Shown: positions 6,826 through 15,149 of the stretch, one piece after another | Position numbering within the stretch: position 1 is the first letter of the stretch | How the letters are laid out: every line of letters begins with the position of its first letter | Source of the DNA: Sneathiella sp. | GTDB taxonomy: Bacteria; Pseudomonadota; Alphaproteobacteria; Sneathiellales; Sneathiellaceae | Direction of reading: 5' to 3' | NCBI GenBank assembly: GCA_002732675.1 | Contig: NVRR01000038.1 | Span: 1 to 16,636 of the forward strand | Length of the DNA stretch: 16,636 bases | Translations under genes and position numbers: made by a program | The notes under the pieces: model-generated | The model's input: the letters and a program-made list of their open reading frames with translations, nothing else | What the model was told of the DNA's origin: nothing | The model's database searches: none

Positions 6826-9800
6826 ATGAAAAAAGAAACGCAAAATAACCCATCCAACCTGTCTTCCGGTGAAGCCTTCGTCAAATCCTGGACGGACAAT
6901 GCGGCCTTCCTGCAAGAACACGGCATGTATGATCCGGCGGAAGAAAAAGATAGTTGTGGTGTCGGCCTCGTCGCGGCCATTGACGGCAAACCATTGCGCT
7001 CTGTCGTTGTTGCCGGGATTGATGCCCTGAAAGCGGTCTGGCATCGCGGCGCTGTGGATGCGGATGGCAAAACTGGCGATGGCTGCGGTATTCACGTGCA
7101 GATCCCCCAGGATTTCTTCAAAGAGCATATCGCTCGTACCGGCCATGAGCCCATGGATGGCAAGTTGGCGGTTGGCATGGTGTTCCTGCCCAAGACGAAT
7201 TATGAGGCGCAGGAAACTTGCCGAACCATCGTTGAAAGCGAAATTCTAGCCTTTGGCTATTATATCTATGGTTGGCGGCAGGTGCCGGTCAATGCCAGCA
7301 TTATCGGCGAAAAAGCCAATGCGACACGCCCCGAAATCGAGCAGATCATGATTGCCAACACGCGCGGTGGCGATGACAATAAATTTGAACGTGACCTCTA
7401 TATCATTCGTCGGCGGATCGAGAAAAAGGTCCTGGCGGCGCATATTGCCGGTTTTTATATCTGCACCTTGTCCTGCCGGTCGATCATCTATAAGGGCATG
7501 TTCCTGGCGGAGCAGCTCTCTACCTTTTATCCGGATTTGCTGGATGAACGGTTTGTCTCCAACTTTGCCATATATCATCAACGTTATTCGACCAATACCT
7601 TCCCGACATGGAATTTGGCGCAGCCCTTTCGCGTGCTTGCCCATAACGGCGAGATTAATACAATCCGGGGAAATATAAACTGGATGAAGAGCCATGAAAT
7701 CCGCATGGCGTCCTCAACTTTTGGCGAGAAATCGGATGATATAAAGCCAATTATTCAGGCCGGAAGTTCCGATAGTGCGGCACTGGACGCCGTCTTTGAG
7801 GTGCTGGTGCGGGCAGGCCGAAGTGCGCCGATGTCCAAGACGCTGCTCATCCCGGAAAGCTGGGCAAATCGCCCAACCATGCCGCCCAAGCATCAGGCCC
7901 TCTACGCCTATTGTAATTCGGTTATGGAACCTTGGGATGGTCCGGCGGCGATCTGCGCGACCGATGGTCGGTGGGTCATTGCCGGGATGGACCGGAACGG
8001 TTTGCGCCCCTTACGGTATACGATTACCGGTGACGGCTTGTTGGTCGTGGGCTCTGAAACCGGCATGGTGCCTGTGGAGGAATCAAGAATTGTTCGTAAA
8101 GGCCGAGTTGGCCCGGGGCAGATGATCGGCGTTGACCTTAAGACAGGCGTCTTTTATTTCGATAGCGAGTTGAAAGACAAAATGGCGTCGGCCAAGCCGT
8201 TCGACAAATGGATCGAAAACATTGTCCATCTCGCGGAAACAATTGGTGACGTCAAGGAAGAACGCCGTTTTGATCGCAAGGAATTACGGCAAAGGCAGCT
8301 GTGCTCTGGATGGAGTATGGAAGATCTGGAACTGATCCTGCAGCCTATGGTCGAAGACGGAAAAGAGGCCATCGGCTCCATGGGCGATGATACGCCGCTC
8401 GCAGTTCTCTCCAAGCACTATCGGGGCCTGCATCACTATTTCCGGCAGCGCTTTAGCCAGGTTACCAACCCGCCGATTGACAGTTTGCGTGAACGCCGGG
8501 TGATGACCCTTAAGACCCGTTTGGGCAACCTCAATAACATCCTCGATGAAGACAAAAGCCAGGCGGAAATTCTATCCCTGGAATCTCCGGTTCTGACCAA
8601 TGGCGAATTTGAGGCCATGCAAGCCTATATGGGGGGTAGCTCTCAGGTCATAGATTGCACTTTCAATGTGAGCGATGGACCGGAAGCCCTTTCTGCTGCC
8701 CTCAAGCGCATTCGTGAGGAAGCGGAAGATGCGGTTCGGGGTGGCACGGCTCATCTGATTTTAAGTGACATGACGGCGGATGCTGAGAACGCGCCGATCC
8801 CCTCCATTCTCGCGGCTGCAGGCGTTCATACGCACCTCGTCAATGAGGGATTACGGACATTTACATCCATCAATATTCGGACGGGGGAATGCCTCGATGT
8901 GCAGTATTTTGCTGTCCTGATTGGCGTTGGGGCAACGACGATCAATGCTTATCTGCTCCAGGAATCTATTGCCGACCGCCATGAGCGCGGACTGTTCCTT
9001 GGCCTCGACTTGAGGACCTGTCTTGCGCGGGCGAAGGAGGCGGTTGATCAGGGGTTGCTGAAAGTAATGTCGAAAATGGGCATCTCGGTAATCAGCTCCT
9101 ACCGCGGCGGCTATAACTTTGAGGCCGTCGGCTTATCCAGGGCTTTGGTCGCGGAGTTTTTCCCCGGTATGCCATCGCGTGTTTCTGGTATTGGCTTGCC
9201 TGGCATCCAGCATAAAGTCCTGGAACAGCACGAAAAAGCCTACCGGGAAAATGTCATCAGTCTGCCGGTTGGCGGCCTTTACCGTTCCCGTGCGTCCGGC
9301 GAAGTCCATTCTTTCGACGGTGAGCTGGTCCATTTGCTGCAGACGGCTGTCGAGAAGGATAGCTATTCTCTTTATAAACGCTACAGCGACGGGATGCGTC
9401 AGATGGCGCCGGTGAATTTGCGCGATCTGCTGGACTTCAAATCTGATCGCGAGCCCATTTCCATTGACGAGGTGGAAAGCATCACGGAAATCCGCAAACG
9501 CTTTGTAACTGGCGCCATGAGCCTTGGGGCCTTGAGCAAGGAGGCTCATGAAACACTGGCCATTGCCATGAACCGGATTGGCGGCAAGTCCGATTGCGGT
9601 GAAGGCGGTGAAGACGTTAGCCGGTTTAAGCCGCGCGCCAATGGGGACAACGCCAACTCTGCCATCAAGCAGATTGCGTCGGGCCGGTTTGGTGTGACCG
9701 CAGAATATCTCAATAATTGCGAAGAGATTGAAATCAAGATCGCGCAAGGGGCGAAGCCGGGAGAAGGGGGTCAACTGCCTGGCTTTAAAGTCACGGACAT

Positions 9801-11397
9801 GATCGCCAAGCTGCGGAATTCAACGCCGGGTGTGATGTTGATATCGCCGCCGCCACATCATGATATTTACTCTATCGAGGATCTGGCACAGCTGATTTAC
9901 GACTTGAAGCAGATTAATCCCGAAGCGCGCGTTTGCGTGAAGCTGGTGGCTGAAGCCGGTATCGGGACGGTGGCTGCAGGCGTGGCCAAGGCGAAAGCCG
10001 ATGTGATTATGATCTCCGGCAATTCGGGCGGTACAGGTGCGAGCCCGCAAACCTCGATTAAGTATGCGGGTGTGCCGTGGGAAATGGGCCTGCCGGAAGT
10101 TAATCAGGTGCTCACCCTGAATAAACTTCGTCCGGGCATCCTGCTCCGCGTCGATGGCGGCATGAAAACCGGCCGTGATATCCTCATCAGTGCCTTGATG
10201 GGCGGAGAGGAATACGGACTTGGCACGGGTGCGCTGGTGGCGCTTGGCTGTATTCTGGTGCGGCAGTGTCATTCCAACACTTGCCCGGTAGGTATTTGCA
10301 CGCAGGATGAAGAGCTACGTAAAAAGTACGAAGGCAATGCCGACAAGGTCGTCAATCTGTTTAGCTTCCTGGCCGAAGAGGTCCGCGAGCTTTTAGCGGA
10401 ACTTGGTTATCGATCCTTGCAGGATATTATTGGCCGTAGCAGTTTGCTATCCCAGGTCAGTCGCGGATCAGCGCATCTGGATGATCTGGATTTAAACCCG
10501 CTCCTGGCGGAAGCTGATGCGGGCGCTAACCCGCGCTACTGCATTAACGATGGGCCTGTGCCGGTACCGGAAACACTGGACGCGCAGATGATCATGGATG
10601 CGGCCAGCGTGTTTACGAAAGGCGGAGAGAAGAAACAGCTTGCTTATAGTATCCGTAATACTCACCGTGCTATTGGCACCAAACTATCTTCTCATATCGT
10701 GCGGAAATTTGGTATGACCGGGCTGGAACCCGGCCATATTACGGTCCGTTTGCGAGGTTCGGCTGGACAGTCTCTAGGCGCCTTCGCCGTACAAGGCCTG
10801 AAGCTTGAGGTCCTTGGGGACGCTAATGATTACTGCGGCAAGGGTTTGTCAGGTGGCACCATTGTGGTACGCCCCCTGACATCAAGCCCGCTGAAATGGA
10901 ACGATAATACGATCATTGGGAATACCGTGCTCTACGGGGCAACGTCAGGCTCGCTGTTTGCAGCGGGACAGGCTGGGGAGCGATTTGCTGTGCGGAATTC
11001 CGGCGCGCTGTCCGTCGTTGAAGGGTGCGGGACCAATGGCTGTGAGTATATGACAGGCGGGGTCGTTACCATACTCGGGCCGGTCGGTGATAACTTCGGG
11101 GCCGGGATGACCGGCGGTATGGCCTTTATCTATGATGCCGATGATACGCTGCCGGCCAATATTAACGAAGACAACGTTGTCTATCAACGGATTTCGTCTG
11201 ACTATTGGGCCGGTGTGGTCAAGAATATGGTGGCGGACCATGCCAACTATACTCAGTCGCCACTGGCGCAGTCTTTGGTCGCGGATTGGGATTGGGAGTT
11301 GGGTAAATTCTATCAGGTTTGCCCGAAAGAGATGTTGAACAAACTTGAACATCCTTTGAACGACGAGAGCGACGAGGACGTGCAGGAAAGCGCTTAA
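6826..11397 (+). CDS. gltB: Glutamate synthase (NADPH) large subunit GltB
   Basis: Alpha subunit of GOGAT: it releases ammonia from glutamine and channels it to the FMN site, where 2-oxoglutarate is aminated and reduced. With the start used here the product is 1523 residues, the normal size. Domains in order: a propeptide ending before the catalytic Cys44 (DSCGVG; codon at 6955), a class II glutamine amidotransferase domain to about 440, the central domain (about 490-780), the FMN/2-oxoglutarate barrel (about 840-1210), and the GXGXG beta-helix domain (about 1265-1460; GLSGGTIVVRP). The [3Fe-4S] ligands are Cys1142, Cys1148 and Cys1153 in CILVRQCHSNTC. Two ATGs compete: 6820 touches GGAAAG (6814-6819), whereas 6826 lies 6 nt after it, so 6826 is preferred. 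It is 17 nt after gltD and ends at a strong terminator. Confidence 0.97.
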   Translation: MKKETQNNPSNLSSGEAFVKSWTDNAAFLQEHGMYDPAEEKDSCGVGLVAAIDGKPLRSVVVAGIDALKAVWHRGAVDADGKTGDGCGIHVQIPQDFFKEHIARTGHEPMDGKLAVGMVFLPKTNYEAQETCRTIVESEILAFGYYIYGWRQVPVNASIIGEKANATRPEIEQIMIANTRGGDDNKFERDLYIIRRRIEKKVLAAHIAGFYICTLSCRSIIYKGMFLAEQLSTFYPDLLDERFVSNFAIYHQRYSTNTFPTWNLAQPFRVLAHNGEINTIRGNINWMKSHEIRMASSTFGEKSDDIKPIIQAGSSDSAALDAVFEVLVRAGRSAPMSKTLLIPESWANRPTMPPKHQALYAYCNSVMEPWDGPAAICATDGRWVIAGMDRNGLRPLRYTITGDGLLVVGSETGMVPVEESRIVRKGRVGPGQMIGVDLKTGVFYFDSELKDKMASAKPFDKWIENIVHLAETIGDVKEERRFDRKELRQRQLCSGWSMEDLELILQPMVEDGKEAIGSMGDDTPLAVLSKHYRGLHHYFRQRFSQVTNPPIDSLRERRVMTLKTRLGNLNNILDEDKSQAEILSLESPVLTNGEFEAMQAYMGGSSQVIDCTFNVSDGPEALSAALKRIREEAEDAVRGGTAHLILSDMTADAENAPIPSILAAAGVHTHLVNEGLRTFTSINIRTGECLDVQYFAVLIGVGATTINAYLLQESIADRHERGLFLGLDLRTCLARAKEAVDQGLLKVMSKMGISVISSYRGGYNFEAVGLSRALVAEFFPGMPSRVSGIGLPGIQHKVLEQHEKAYRENVISLPVGGLYRSRASGEVHSFDGELVHLLQTAVEKDSYSLYKRYSDGMRQMAPVNLRDLLDFKSDREPISIDEVESITEIRKRFVTGAMSLGALSKEAHETLAIAMNRIGGKSDCGEGGEDVSRFKPRANGDNANSAIKQIASGRFGVTAEYLNNCEEIEIKIAQGAKPGEGGQLPGFKVTDMIAKLRNSTPGVMLISPPPHHDIYSIEDLAQLIYDLKQINPEARVCVKLVAEAGIGTVAAGVAKAKADVIMISGNSGGTGASPQTSIKYAGVPWEMGLPEVNQVLTLNKLRPGILLRVDGGMKTGRDILISALMGGEEYGLGTGALVALGCILVRQCHSNTCPVGICTQDEELRKKYEGNADKVVNLFSFLAEEVRELLAELGYRSLQDIIGRSSLLSQVSRGSAHLDDLDLNPLLAEADAGANPRYCINDGPVPVPETLDAQMIMDAASVFTKGGEKKQLAYSIRNTHRAIGTKLSSHIVRKFGMTGLEPGHITVRLRGSAGQSLGAFAVQGLKLEVLGDANDYCGKGLSGGTIVVRPLTSSPLKWNDNTIIGNTVLYGATSGSLFAAGQAGERFAVRNSGALSVVEGCGTNGCEYMTGGVVTILGPVGDNFGAGMTGGMAFIYDADDTLPANINEDNVVYQRISSDYWAGVVKNMVADHANYTQSPLAQSLVADWDWELGKFYQVCPKEMLNKLEHPLNDESDEDVQESA

Positions 11398-11417
11398 CAG
11401 AATTTCACTCTGTTTGT

Positions 11418-11449
11418 AAAAGCCGGTGATGAAGGTCATCGGCTTTTTT
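11418..11449 (+). terminator. Intrinsic terminator of the gltD-gltB operon
   Basis: AAAAGCCGGTGA (11418-11429) pairs with TCATCGGCTTTT (11436-11447) around a 6-nt loop TGAAGG, with a single G-U pair. The 3' arm runs into six T residues (11444-11449). It begins 20 nt after the gltB stop codon. This is a textbook Rho-independent terminator. Confidence 0.92.
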
Positions 11450-11627
11450 CGTGGGAAGTTCCTGCCGGTGACAAGAAAATATTGCCTGTAGGACAGCGAT
11501 ACGAAACAAAAATTCATTATTTTTCAAAGGATTGAAGCCTGTAGGGAGATGGCCTGACATTTGCAACGATATTCTGGAAATCACCCGGAGCCAATTTGGC
11601 TGGGTTACTAATTTGGAGCTTCAAAAA

Positions 11628-11891
11628 ATGTCAGACGTATCATTCAGCACAATCGAGCAGCCGGGCGCCCTGTACTCTGATCCCATTATCAGCATCGAAG
11701 GCGTAAAATGGGCGGCACGGCGATTTATTCTGATCTACGGCGATGACGCGCCGGAGGTTGCCTTGAAGCATGTGAACAGGCTTGACGCAAAAGGACGGTT
11801 GCAGACAGCGGAAATGTTTGCCCGCATCCAGCAAGAGTGTGCAAGACTGCTGAAAAAAAGCGAAATGCTTCGTAACTTCACCATCAACTAG
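11628..11891 (+). CDS. Small helical protein of unknown function
   Basis: I do not recognise this 87-residue protein. After about 27 residues (MSDVSFSTIEQ..., with a Pro-rich PGALYSDP), it shows a stretch WAARRFILIYGDDAPEVALK, followed by an amphipathic helix-rich tail with Leu/Ala/Arg spacing and a possible helical hairpin (RLQTAEMFARIQQECARLL). It has no signal peptide, membrane segment, Cys pair or known motif. The phrase AA-x-x-x-I-x-x-YGDDA recalls small uncharacterised alphaproteobacterial proteins; that is a memory-based resemblance only. The ATG at 11628 is chosen because GGAG (11615-11618) lies 9 nt upstream. The frame stays open back to a TTG at 11532, but that start has no comparable ribosome site. 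It stands alone between the gltB terminator and the GST-like gene, and has its own 178-nt leader region. Confidence 0.65.
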   Translation: MSDVSFSTIEQPGALYSDPIISIEGVKWAARRFILIYGDDAPEVALKHVNRLDAKGRLQTAEMFARIQQECARLLKKSEMLRNFTIN

Positions 11892-11957
11892 ATACTCCCC
11901 ACAAAATCGCAGGTTTTTTTTCGATTTGGAGAAACAGGCTATTCTACATTTTTCTTG

Positions 11958-11980
11958 CATGGGGTATGGTCGGCCCCATG
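11958..11980 (+). promoter_or_regulatory. Hairpin enclosing the GST-like gene start codon
   Basis: CATGGGG (11958-11964) and CCCCATG (11974-11980) are a perfect 7-bp inverted repeat around a 9-nt loop. The right arm ends with the preferred start codon ATG at 11978-11980, and an alternative in-frame ATG (11966) lies in the loop. In mRNA this hairpin would bury the start codon. It could restrain translation, or be a chance palindrome. Confidence 0.4.
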
Positions 11981-12646
11981 CGAACACTCTATCATTTCTG
12001 GATATCTCCCGCGTCCCGCAAAGTCCGATTGGCTCTTGATGAAAAAGGCCTTAAATTCGACCTGCGCATTGAAAAACCATGGGAGCGACGCGATCGGTTT
12101 CTAGCGCTAAACCCGGCGGGTGACGTCCCGGTGCTTGTCGACGAAAATGAGGCTATTCTCATCGGTTGCCAGGCGATTTGCGAATATCTTGAAGAAGTTT
12201 ATGAAGACATCCCGCTGATGCCTGAGGATGCCGTAGAGCGTGCCGAGGTGCGGCGGCTTGTGAACTGGTTTGATCGGAAATTCTATATGGAAGTCACCGA
12301 TAATCTGGTCGAGGAAAAGATTATGAAGCGGCTCACAAAATCGGGGACCCCGAACACGGCGGCCATCCGTGCCGGGCATCACAATATTCATTACCATCTG
12401 GAATATATCACTTATCTGGTGGAGCGGCGCTCCTGGCTGGGAGGCGACGAATTTGGCCTGGCGGATATTGCCGCAGCGGCGCAGCTTTCCAGTGTCGACT
12501 ACTTGGGGGATGTTCCGTGGGAGCAGCATCCGGTGGCCAAAGTATGGTATTCGCGGGCAAAATCCCGCCCGAGTTTCCGGGCAATCCTTGGCGACAACCT
12601 GCCTGGTATGCCCGCCCCAAAACACTATGCCAACCTCGACTTCTGA
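11978..12646 (+). CDS. Glutathione S-transferase family protein
   Basis: Cytosolic GST-fold protein of 222 residues, with a thioredoxin-like N-terminal domain (about 1-76) and an all-helical C-terminal domain (about 85-205). The N-terminal active-site region reads [11 protein letters not shown] with Ser10 and Ser13, the cis-proline is Pro51 in GDVPVLVD, and the C-terminal helix-capping motif appears as FGLADIAAA. The usual acidic-Ser pair that binds the gamma-glutamyl group of glutathione, just before xAIxxYL, is Gly63-Cys64 here (codons at 12164-12169), so glutathione binding may be altered. The ATG at 11978 is where homologues normally begin (MRTLYHF). An ATG four codons upstream (11966) is possible, and neither has a good ribosome site. 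Its last 20 nt overlap queG, which suggests a shared mRNA. Substrate unknown. Confidence 0.88.
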   Translation: MRTLYHFWISPASRKVRLALDEKGLKFDLRIEKPWERRDRFLALNPAGDVPVLVDENEAILIGCQAICEYLEEVYEDIPLMPEDAVERAEVRRLVNWFDRKFYMEVTDNLVEEKIMKRLTKSGTPNTAAIRAGHHNIHYHLEYITYLVERRSWLGGDEFGLADIAAAAQLSSVDYLGDVPWEQHPVAKVWYSRAKSRPSFRAILGDNLPGMPAPKHYANLDF

Positions 12647-13781
12647 ACCCGCCATCGGGACAGACGACAAACAGCGTATTCGCGATCAGGCGCTGGCCGA
12701 AGGATTTGACGATATTGGCTTTACAATGGCCGATATCGGGGATCAGCCCGGTAAGCACCTCGACACATTCATTGAAAAACAACGCTATGGCGATATGGGC
12801 TGGATTGTTGAAAAAGCCGATCGCCGACGGCATCCAAATGCTCTCTGGCCCGAGGTAAAGTCCGTCATTGTCCTCGCGCAGAATTATGGGCCCGATACGG
12901 ACCCGTTAGCCAATCTTGATAAGCCCGACCGGGGATCAATTTCCGTCTACGCCCAAGGCAAAGACTATCATGATGTGGTCAAGAAACGTCTCAAACGGCT
13001 GGCCCGCTGGCTGATCGCCAATTACGGGGGCGACGTGAAGGTGTTTGTCGATACGGCGCCGGTCATGGAGAAACCTCTTGCCGAAAAAGCCGGGATTGGC
13101 TGGCAGGGGAAACATACTAATTTGCTCAGCCGCGACTTCGGCTCCTGGCTATTTCTGGGCAGTATTTTTACCACGCTAGATATTCTGCCTGATGCGCCTG
13201 TGGCGGGAGACTGCGGTAGTTGTCGCGCCTGTCTTGACATTTGTCCGACCAATGCCTTTGTGGCGCCCTATCAGCTGGATGCCCGCCGTTGCATTTCTTA
13301 TCTCACCATCGAAACCCGCGACCATATTGATCGTGACTTGCGTCCGCTTATAGGCAATCGGATTTATGGCTGTGATGATTGTCTGGCGGTGTGTCCGTGG
13401 AATAAATATGCAAAAAAGGCGAGCGATATGGCGCTCTATGCAAGGTCCGAGCTCGTGGCGCCACGGCTCCAACAGCTTGTGGCCCTTGATGATAGCGAGT
13501 TTCGTGCGCTGTTTTCCGGCTCGCCCGTCAAGCGTCTCGGTCGCAATCGATTTGTCCGCAATGTGCTGATCGCCCTTGGCAACAGTGGCGATGAGAAAAA
13601 TTTGAAGTCCGTGACATCTCTGCTTGGCGACGCCTCGGCCATCGTCCGTGTTGCCGCCGTCTGGGCATTTGGCCAGTTGTCGTCGCCTGAGATATATGGC
13701 CGCCTGAAGCAGGATCTGATAGGACAAGAGCAGGATCCGGATGTTTTGGCCGAATGGAATTTGAGTAAGGGAAGAGAATGA
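12627..13781 (+). CDS. queG: Epoxyqueuosine reductase QueG
   Basis: Cobalamin-dependent iron-sulfur enzyme that reduces epoxyqueuosine to queuosine at position 34 of tRNAs with GUN anticodons, the last step of queuosine synthesis. The 384-residue product has the family's active-site stretch VDTAPVMEK with Asp142, [11 protein letters not shown] at 159-168, and two [4Fe-4S] motifs: Cys196, 199, 202, 206 ([12 protein letters not shown]) and Cys222, 249, 252, 256 (CISYLTIE, then [12 protein letters not shown]). A C-terminal HEAT-like pair (about 308-350, [14 protein letters not shown]) probably contacts tRNA. The frame is open far upstream, but the ATG at 12627, inside the end of the GST-like gene, is the only start that suits the family length. 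It has no clear ribosome site, so it probably depends on coupled translation. The next gene overlaps its stop. Confidence 0.95.
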   Translation: MPTSTSEPAIGTDDKQRIRDQALAEGFDDIGFTMADIGDQPGKHLDTFIEKQRYGDMGWIVEKADRRRHPNALWPEVKSVIVLAQNYGPDTDPLANLDKPDRGSISVYAQGKDYHDVVKKRLKRLARWLIANYGGDVKVFVDTAPVMEKPLAEKAGIGWQGKHTNLLSRDFGSWLFLGSIFTTLDILPDAPVAGDCGSCRACLDICPTNAFVAPYQLDARRCISYLTIETRDHIDRDLRPLIGNRIYGCDDCLAVCPWNKYAKKASDMALYARSELVAPRLQQLVALDDSEFRALFSGSPVKRLGRNRFVRNVLIALGNSGDEKNLKSVTSLLGDASAIVRVAAVWAFGQLSSPEIYGRLKQDLIGQEQDPDVLAEWNLSKGRE

Positions 13782-14272
13782 GCCGACTGGATAGCTTTAT
13801 ACGGCGCGTCAGTGCTCAGCGCGACTGCCTGAATTTGGCGGTGGAAATGATCCGGGACATGCCCGGTAGCGCCCTTGAGCTGGGCCTCGGCAATGGTCGT
13901 ACTTTTGACCATTTGCGATCCTTGATGCCAGATCGGGATATTTACGTTTTTGATCGCCATGTCAAAGCCCATCCGGACTGTATCCCGGATGAAGAACATA
14001 TGATTATTGGTGATTTTCGGGAAACATTGGTCGTGGCAAAGGCCCGAATGCGGACGCCAGCCGTTCTGGCCCATTGTGATATCGGATCGGGCGACAAAAC
14101 CCTCAGCGTTGTGCTCGCCGATCAGCTAGGCGCGAGCCTGCCAGCCCTTCTCATCCCCGGTGCTGTCATCGTGAGTGATCAGCCGTTTAATGTGTCAAAT
14201 TGGGAACAATGCCCGTTGCCGCAGACCGTTGCCGAAGGCCGCTATCACATTTACAGACAGGTAGGCGCCTAA
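13778..14272 (+). CDS. Class I SAM-dependent methyltransferase-like protein
   Basis: A 164-residue protein with a glycine-rich SAM-binding motif [15 protein letters not shown] at residues 33-46, and an acidic residue at the end of the next strand (Asp59 in YVFDRH). This is the layout of the Rossmann-like methyltransferase fold. The C-terminal half ([22 protein letters not shown], then [15 protein letters not shown]) continues the fold. It resembles the small alphaproteobacterial family placed in Pfam Methyltransf_17, as far as I can recall; its substrate is unknown. It is shorter than most methyltransferases, with no visible substrate-specific insertion. The start ATG overlaps the queG TGA as ATGA, and GGAAGAG lies just upstream, so translation is coupled to queG. 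A role linked to tRNA modification is possible from context only. Confidence 0.78.
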   Translation: MSRLDSFIRRVSAQRDCLNLAVEMIRDMPGSALELGLGNGRTFDHLRSLMPDRDIYVFDRHVKAHPDCIPDEEHMIIGDFRETLVVAKARMRTPAVLAHCDIGSGDKTLSVVLADQLGASLPALLIPGAVIVSDQPFNVSNWEQCPLPQTVAEGRYHIYRQVGA

Positions 14273-14282
14273 CGTTGATGTA

Positions 14283-15074
14283 TCAGCGAGCCGTATAGCC
14301 GCCATCTATGACAAATTCTGACCCGGTTGTGAAACGGGACTCATCCGATGCCAGATAGAGGATAAGGCTGGCAACTTCCTCCTTCTGTCCAAGCCGCCCA
14401 ATGGGATGTTTCGTGGTGAGCTCTGTCATTGCCGCGTCGCTGTCGTCAATATTCTCGAACCGCCGCATAACCATGGGTGTTTCAATATACCCCGGATGGA
14501 CGGAGTTAATGCGGATATCAAGACCGAGTGCCGCACATTCCAGCGCAGCGGCCTTGGTAAAAAGCCTTACCCCGCCTTTACTGGCGCAATAGGCGGAGAT
14601 ATTGGGCGCGCCGACCATACCCATAACAGAAGAAATATTGACGATGGAGCCACCGCCGGTGTCCTTCATGCTGCGGATGGCAGCTTGTGTGCCAAGGAAA
14701 GTGCCATCGAGATTGACCGCCATTGTTCTGCGCCACTCTTCCAGTGTCATGTCTAACAGCGGATAAACCCGGCCAATACCAGCGGAATTGAGAAGAATAT
14801 CAAGCTTTCCCCATCGTCCCACAGTCTCGGCGACGGCGCCTTCCCATGATTTGGCATCGACAACGTCTAATTCAAAGAAAAAGGCGTCATACCCGTTATC
14901 ATTAAGGGCGGCGACAAGCTCCCGACCTTTCTTGGCCGCAATATCCGAGACAGCGATTTTTGCGCCTTCTTCAGCAAACCGCCAAGCGCTGGCAAGACCG
15001 ATCCCCGATGCGGCACCGCTGAGTAAAGCCGTTTTGCCTTTAAGCCTTTCACTGGAAGATATGGGAGTTTCCAA
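14283..15074 (-). CDS. SDR family oxidoreductase (classical short-chain dehydrogenase)
   Basis: NAD(P)-dependent oxidoreductase of the classical SDR family, 263 residues. Motifs: cofactor-binding SGAASGIG (residues 19-26), NSAG at 96-99 in place of the common NNAG, Asn121, catalytic Ser148 or Ser149 in NISSV, and Tyr162-x3-Lys166 in SAYCASK. Then comes HPGYIETPM, typical of the family, and the C-terminal FTTGSEFVIDGGYTAR. Asp44 at the end of the second strand (AVSD) favours NAD(H) over NADP(H). The substrate cannot be told; the protein resembles hydroxysteroid or cyclic-alcohol dehydrogenases and 3-oxoacyl reductase-like SDRs. The start codon is TTG (15072-15074), fixed by a consensus AAGGAGG 5 nt upstream. 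It lies 75 nt downstream of the cyclase gene and converges with the methyltransferase gene across 10 bp. Confidence 0.92.
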   Translation of the reverse strand: METPISSSERLKGKTALLSGAASGIGLASAWRFAEEGAKIAVSDIAAKKGRELVAALNDNGYDAFFFELDVVDAKSWEGAVAETVGRWGKLDILLNSAGIGRVYPLLDMTLEEWRRTMAVNLDGTFLGTQAAIRSMKDTGGGSIVNISSVMGMVGAPNISAYCASKGGVRLFTKAAALECAALGLDIRINSVHPGYIETPMVMRRFENIDDSDAAMTELTTKHPIGRLGQKEEVASLILYLASDESRFTTGSEFVIDGGYTAR

Positions 15075-15079
15075 GGTCG

Positions 15080-15086
15080 CCTCCTT
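15080..15086 (-). promoter_or_regulatory. Consensus ribosome binding site deciding a TTG start
   Basis: On the minus strand AAGGAGG lies 5 nt before TTG at 15074. No ATG near the SDR N-terminus has a comparable site, so this motif fixes the start of the dehydrogenase. It is the strongest ribosome site in the window. Confidence 0.75.
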
Positions 15087-15149
15087 TTCTTTTTTAGAGA
15101 GTGTGCAACAGCGGGCTTAGAAGCGCAACATTCTATCTACAGCCAACGC

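Noticed and set aside
9133..9774. Antisense open frame of 213 codons inside gltB
   Set aside because: It is opposite the conserved GltB synthase region, with no motif of its own; long open antisense frames are expected in genes with this codon use.
11484..11545. Direct repeat GCCTGTAGG at 11484-11492 and 11537-11545
   Set aside because: A single 9-base repeat 53 bp apart with no further copies or mobile element features; most likely chance.
11904..11927. AAATCG...CGATTT inverted repeat with a run of T after the small protein gene
   Set aside because: The T run lies inside the 12-nt loop rather than after the stem, and the stem is only 6 bp, so it does not fit an intrinsic terminator.
12369..12626. 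Upstream extension of queG by 86 codons inside the GST-like gene
   Set aside because: The extra residues are a frame-shifted shadow of the GST-like gene and make the protein too long for the family.
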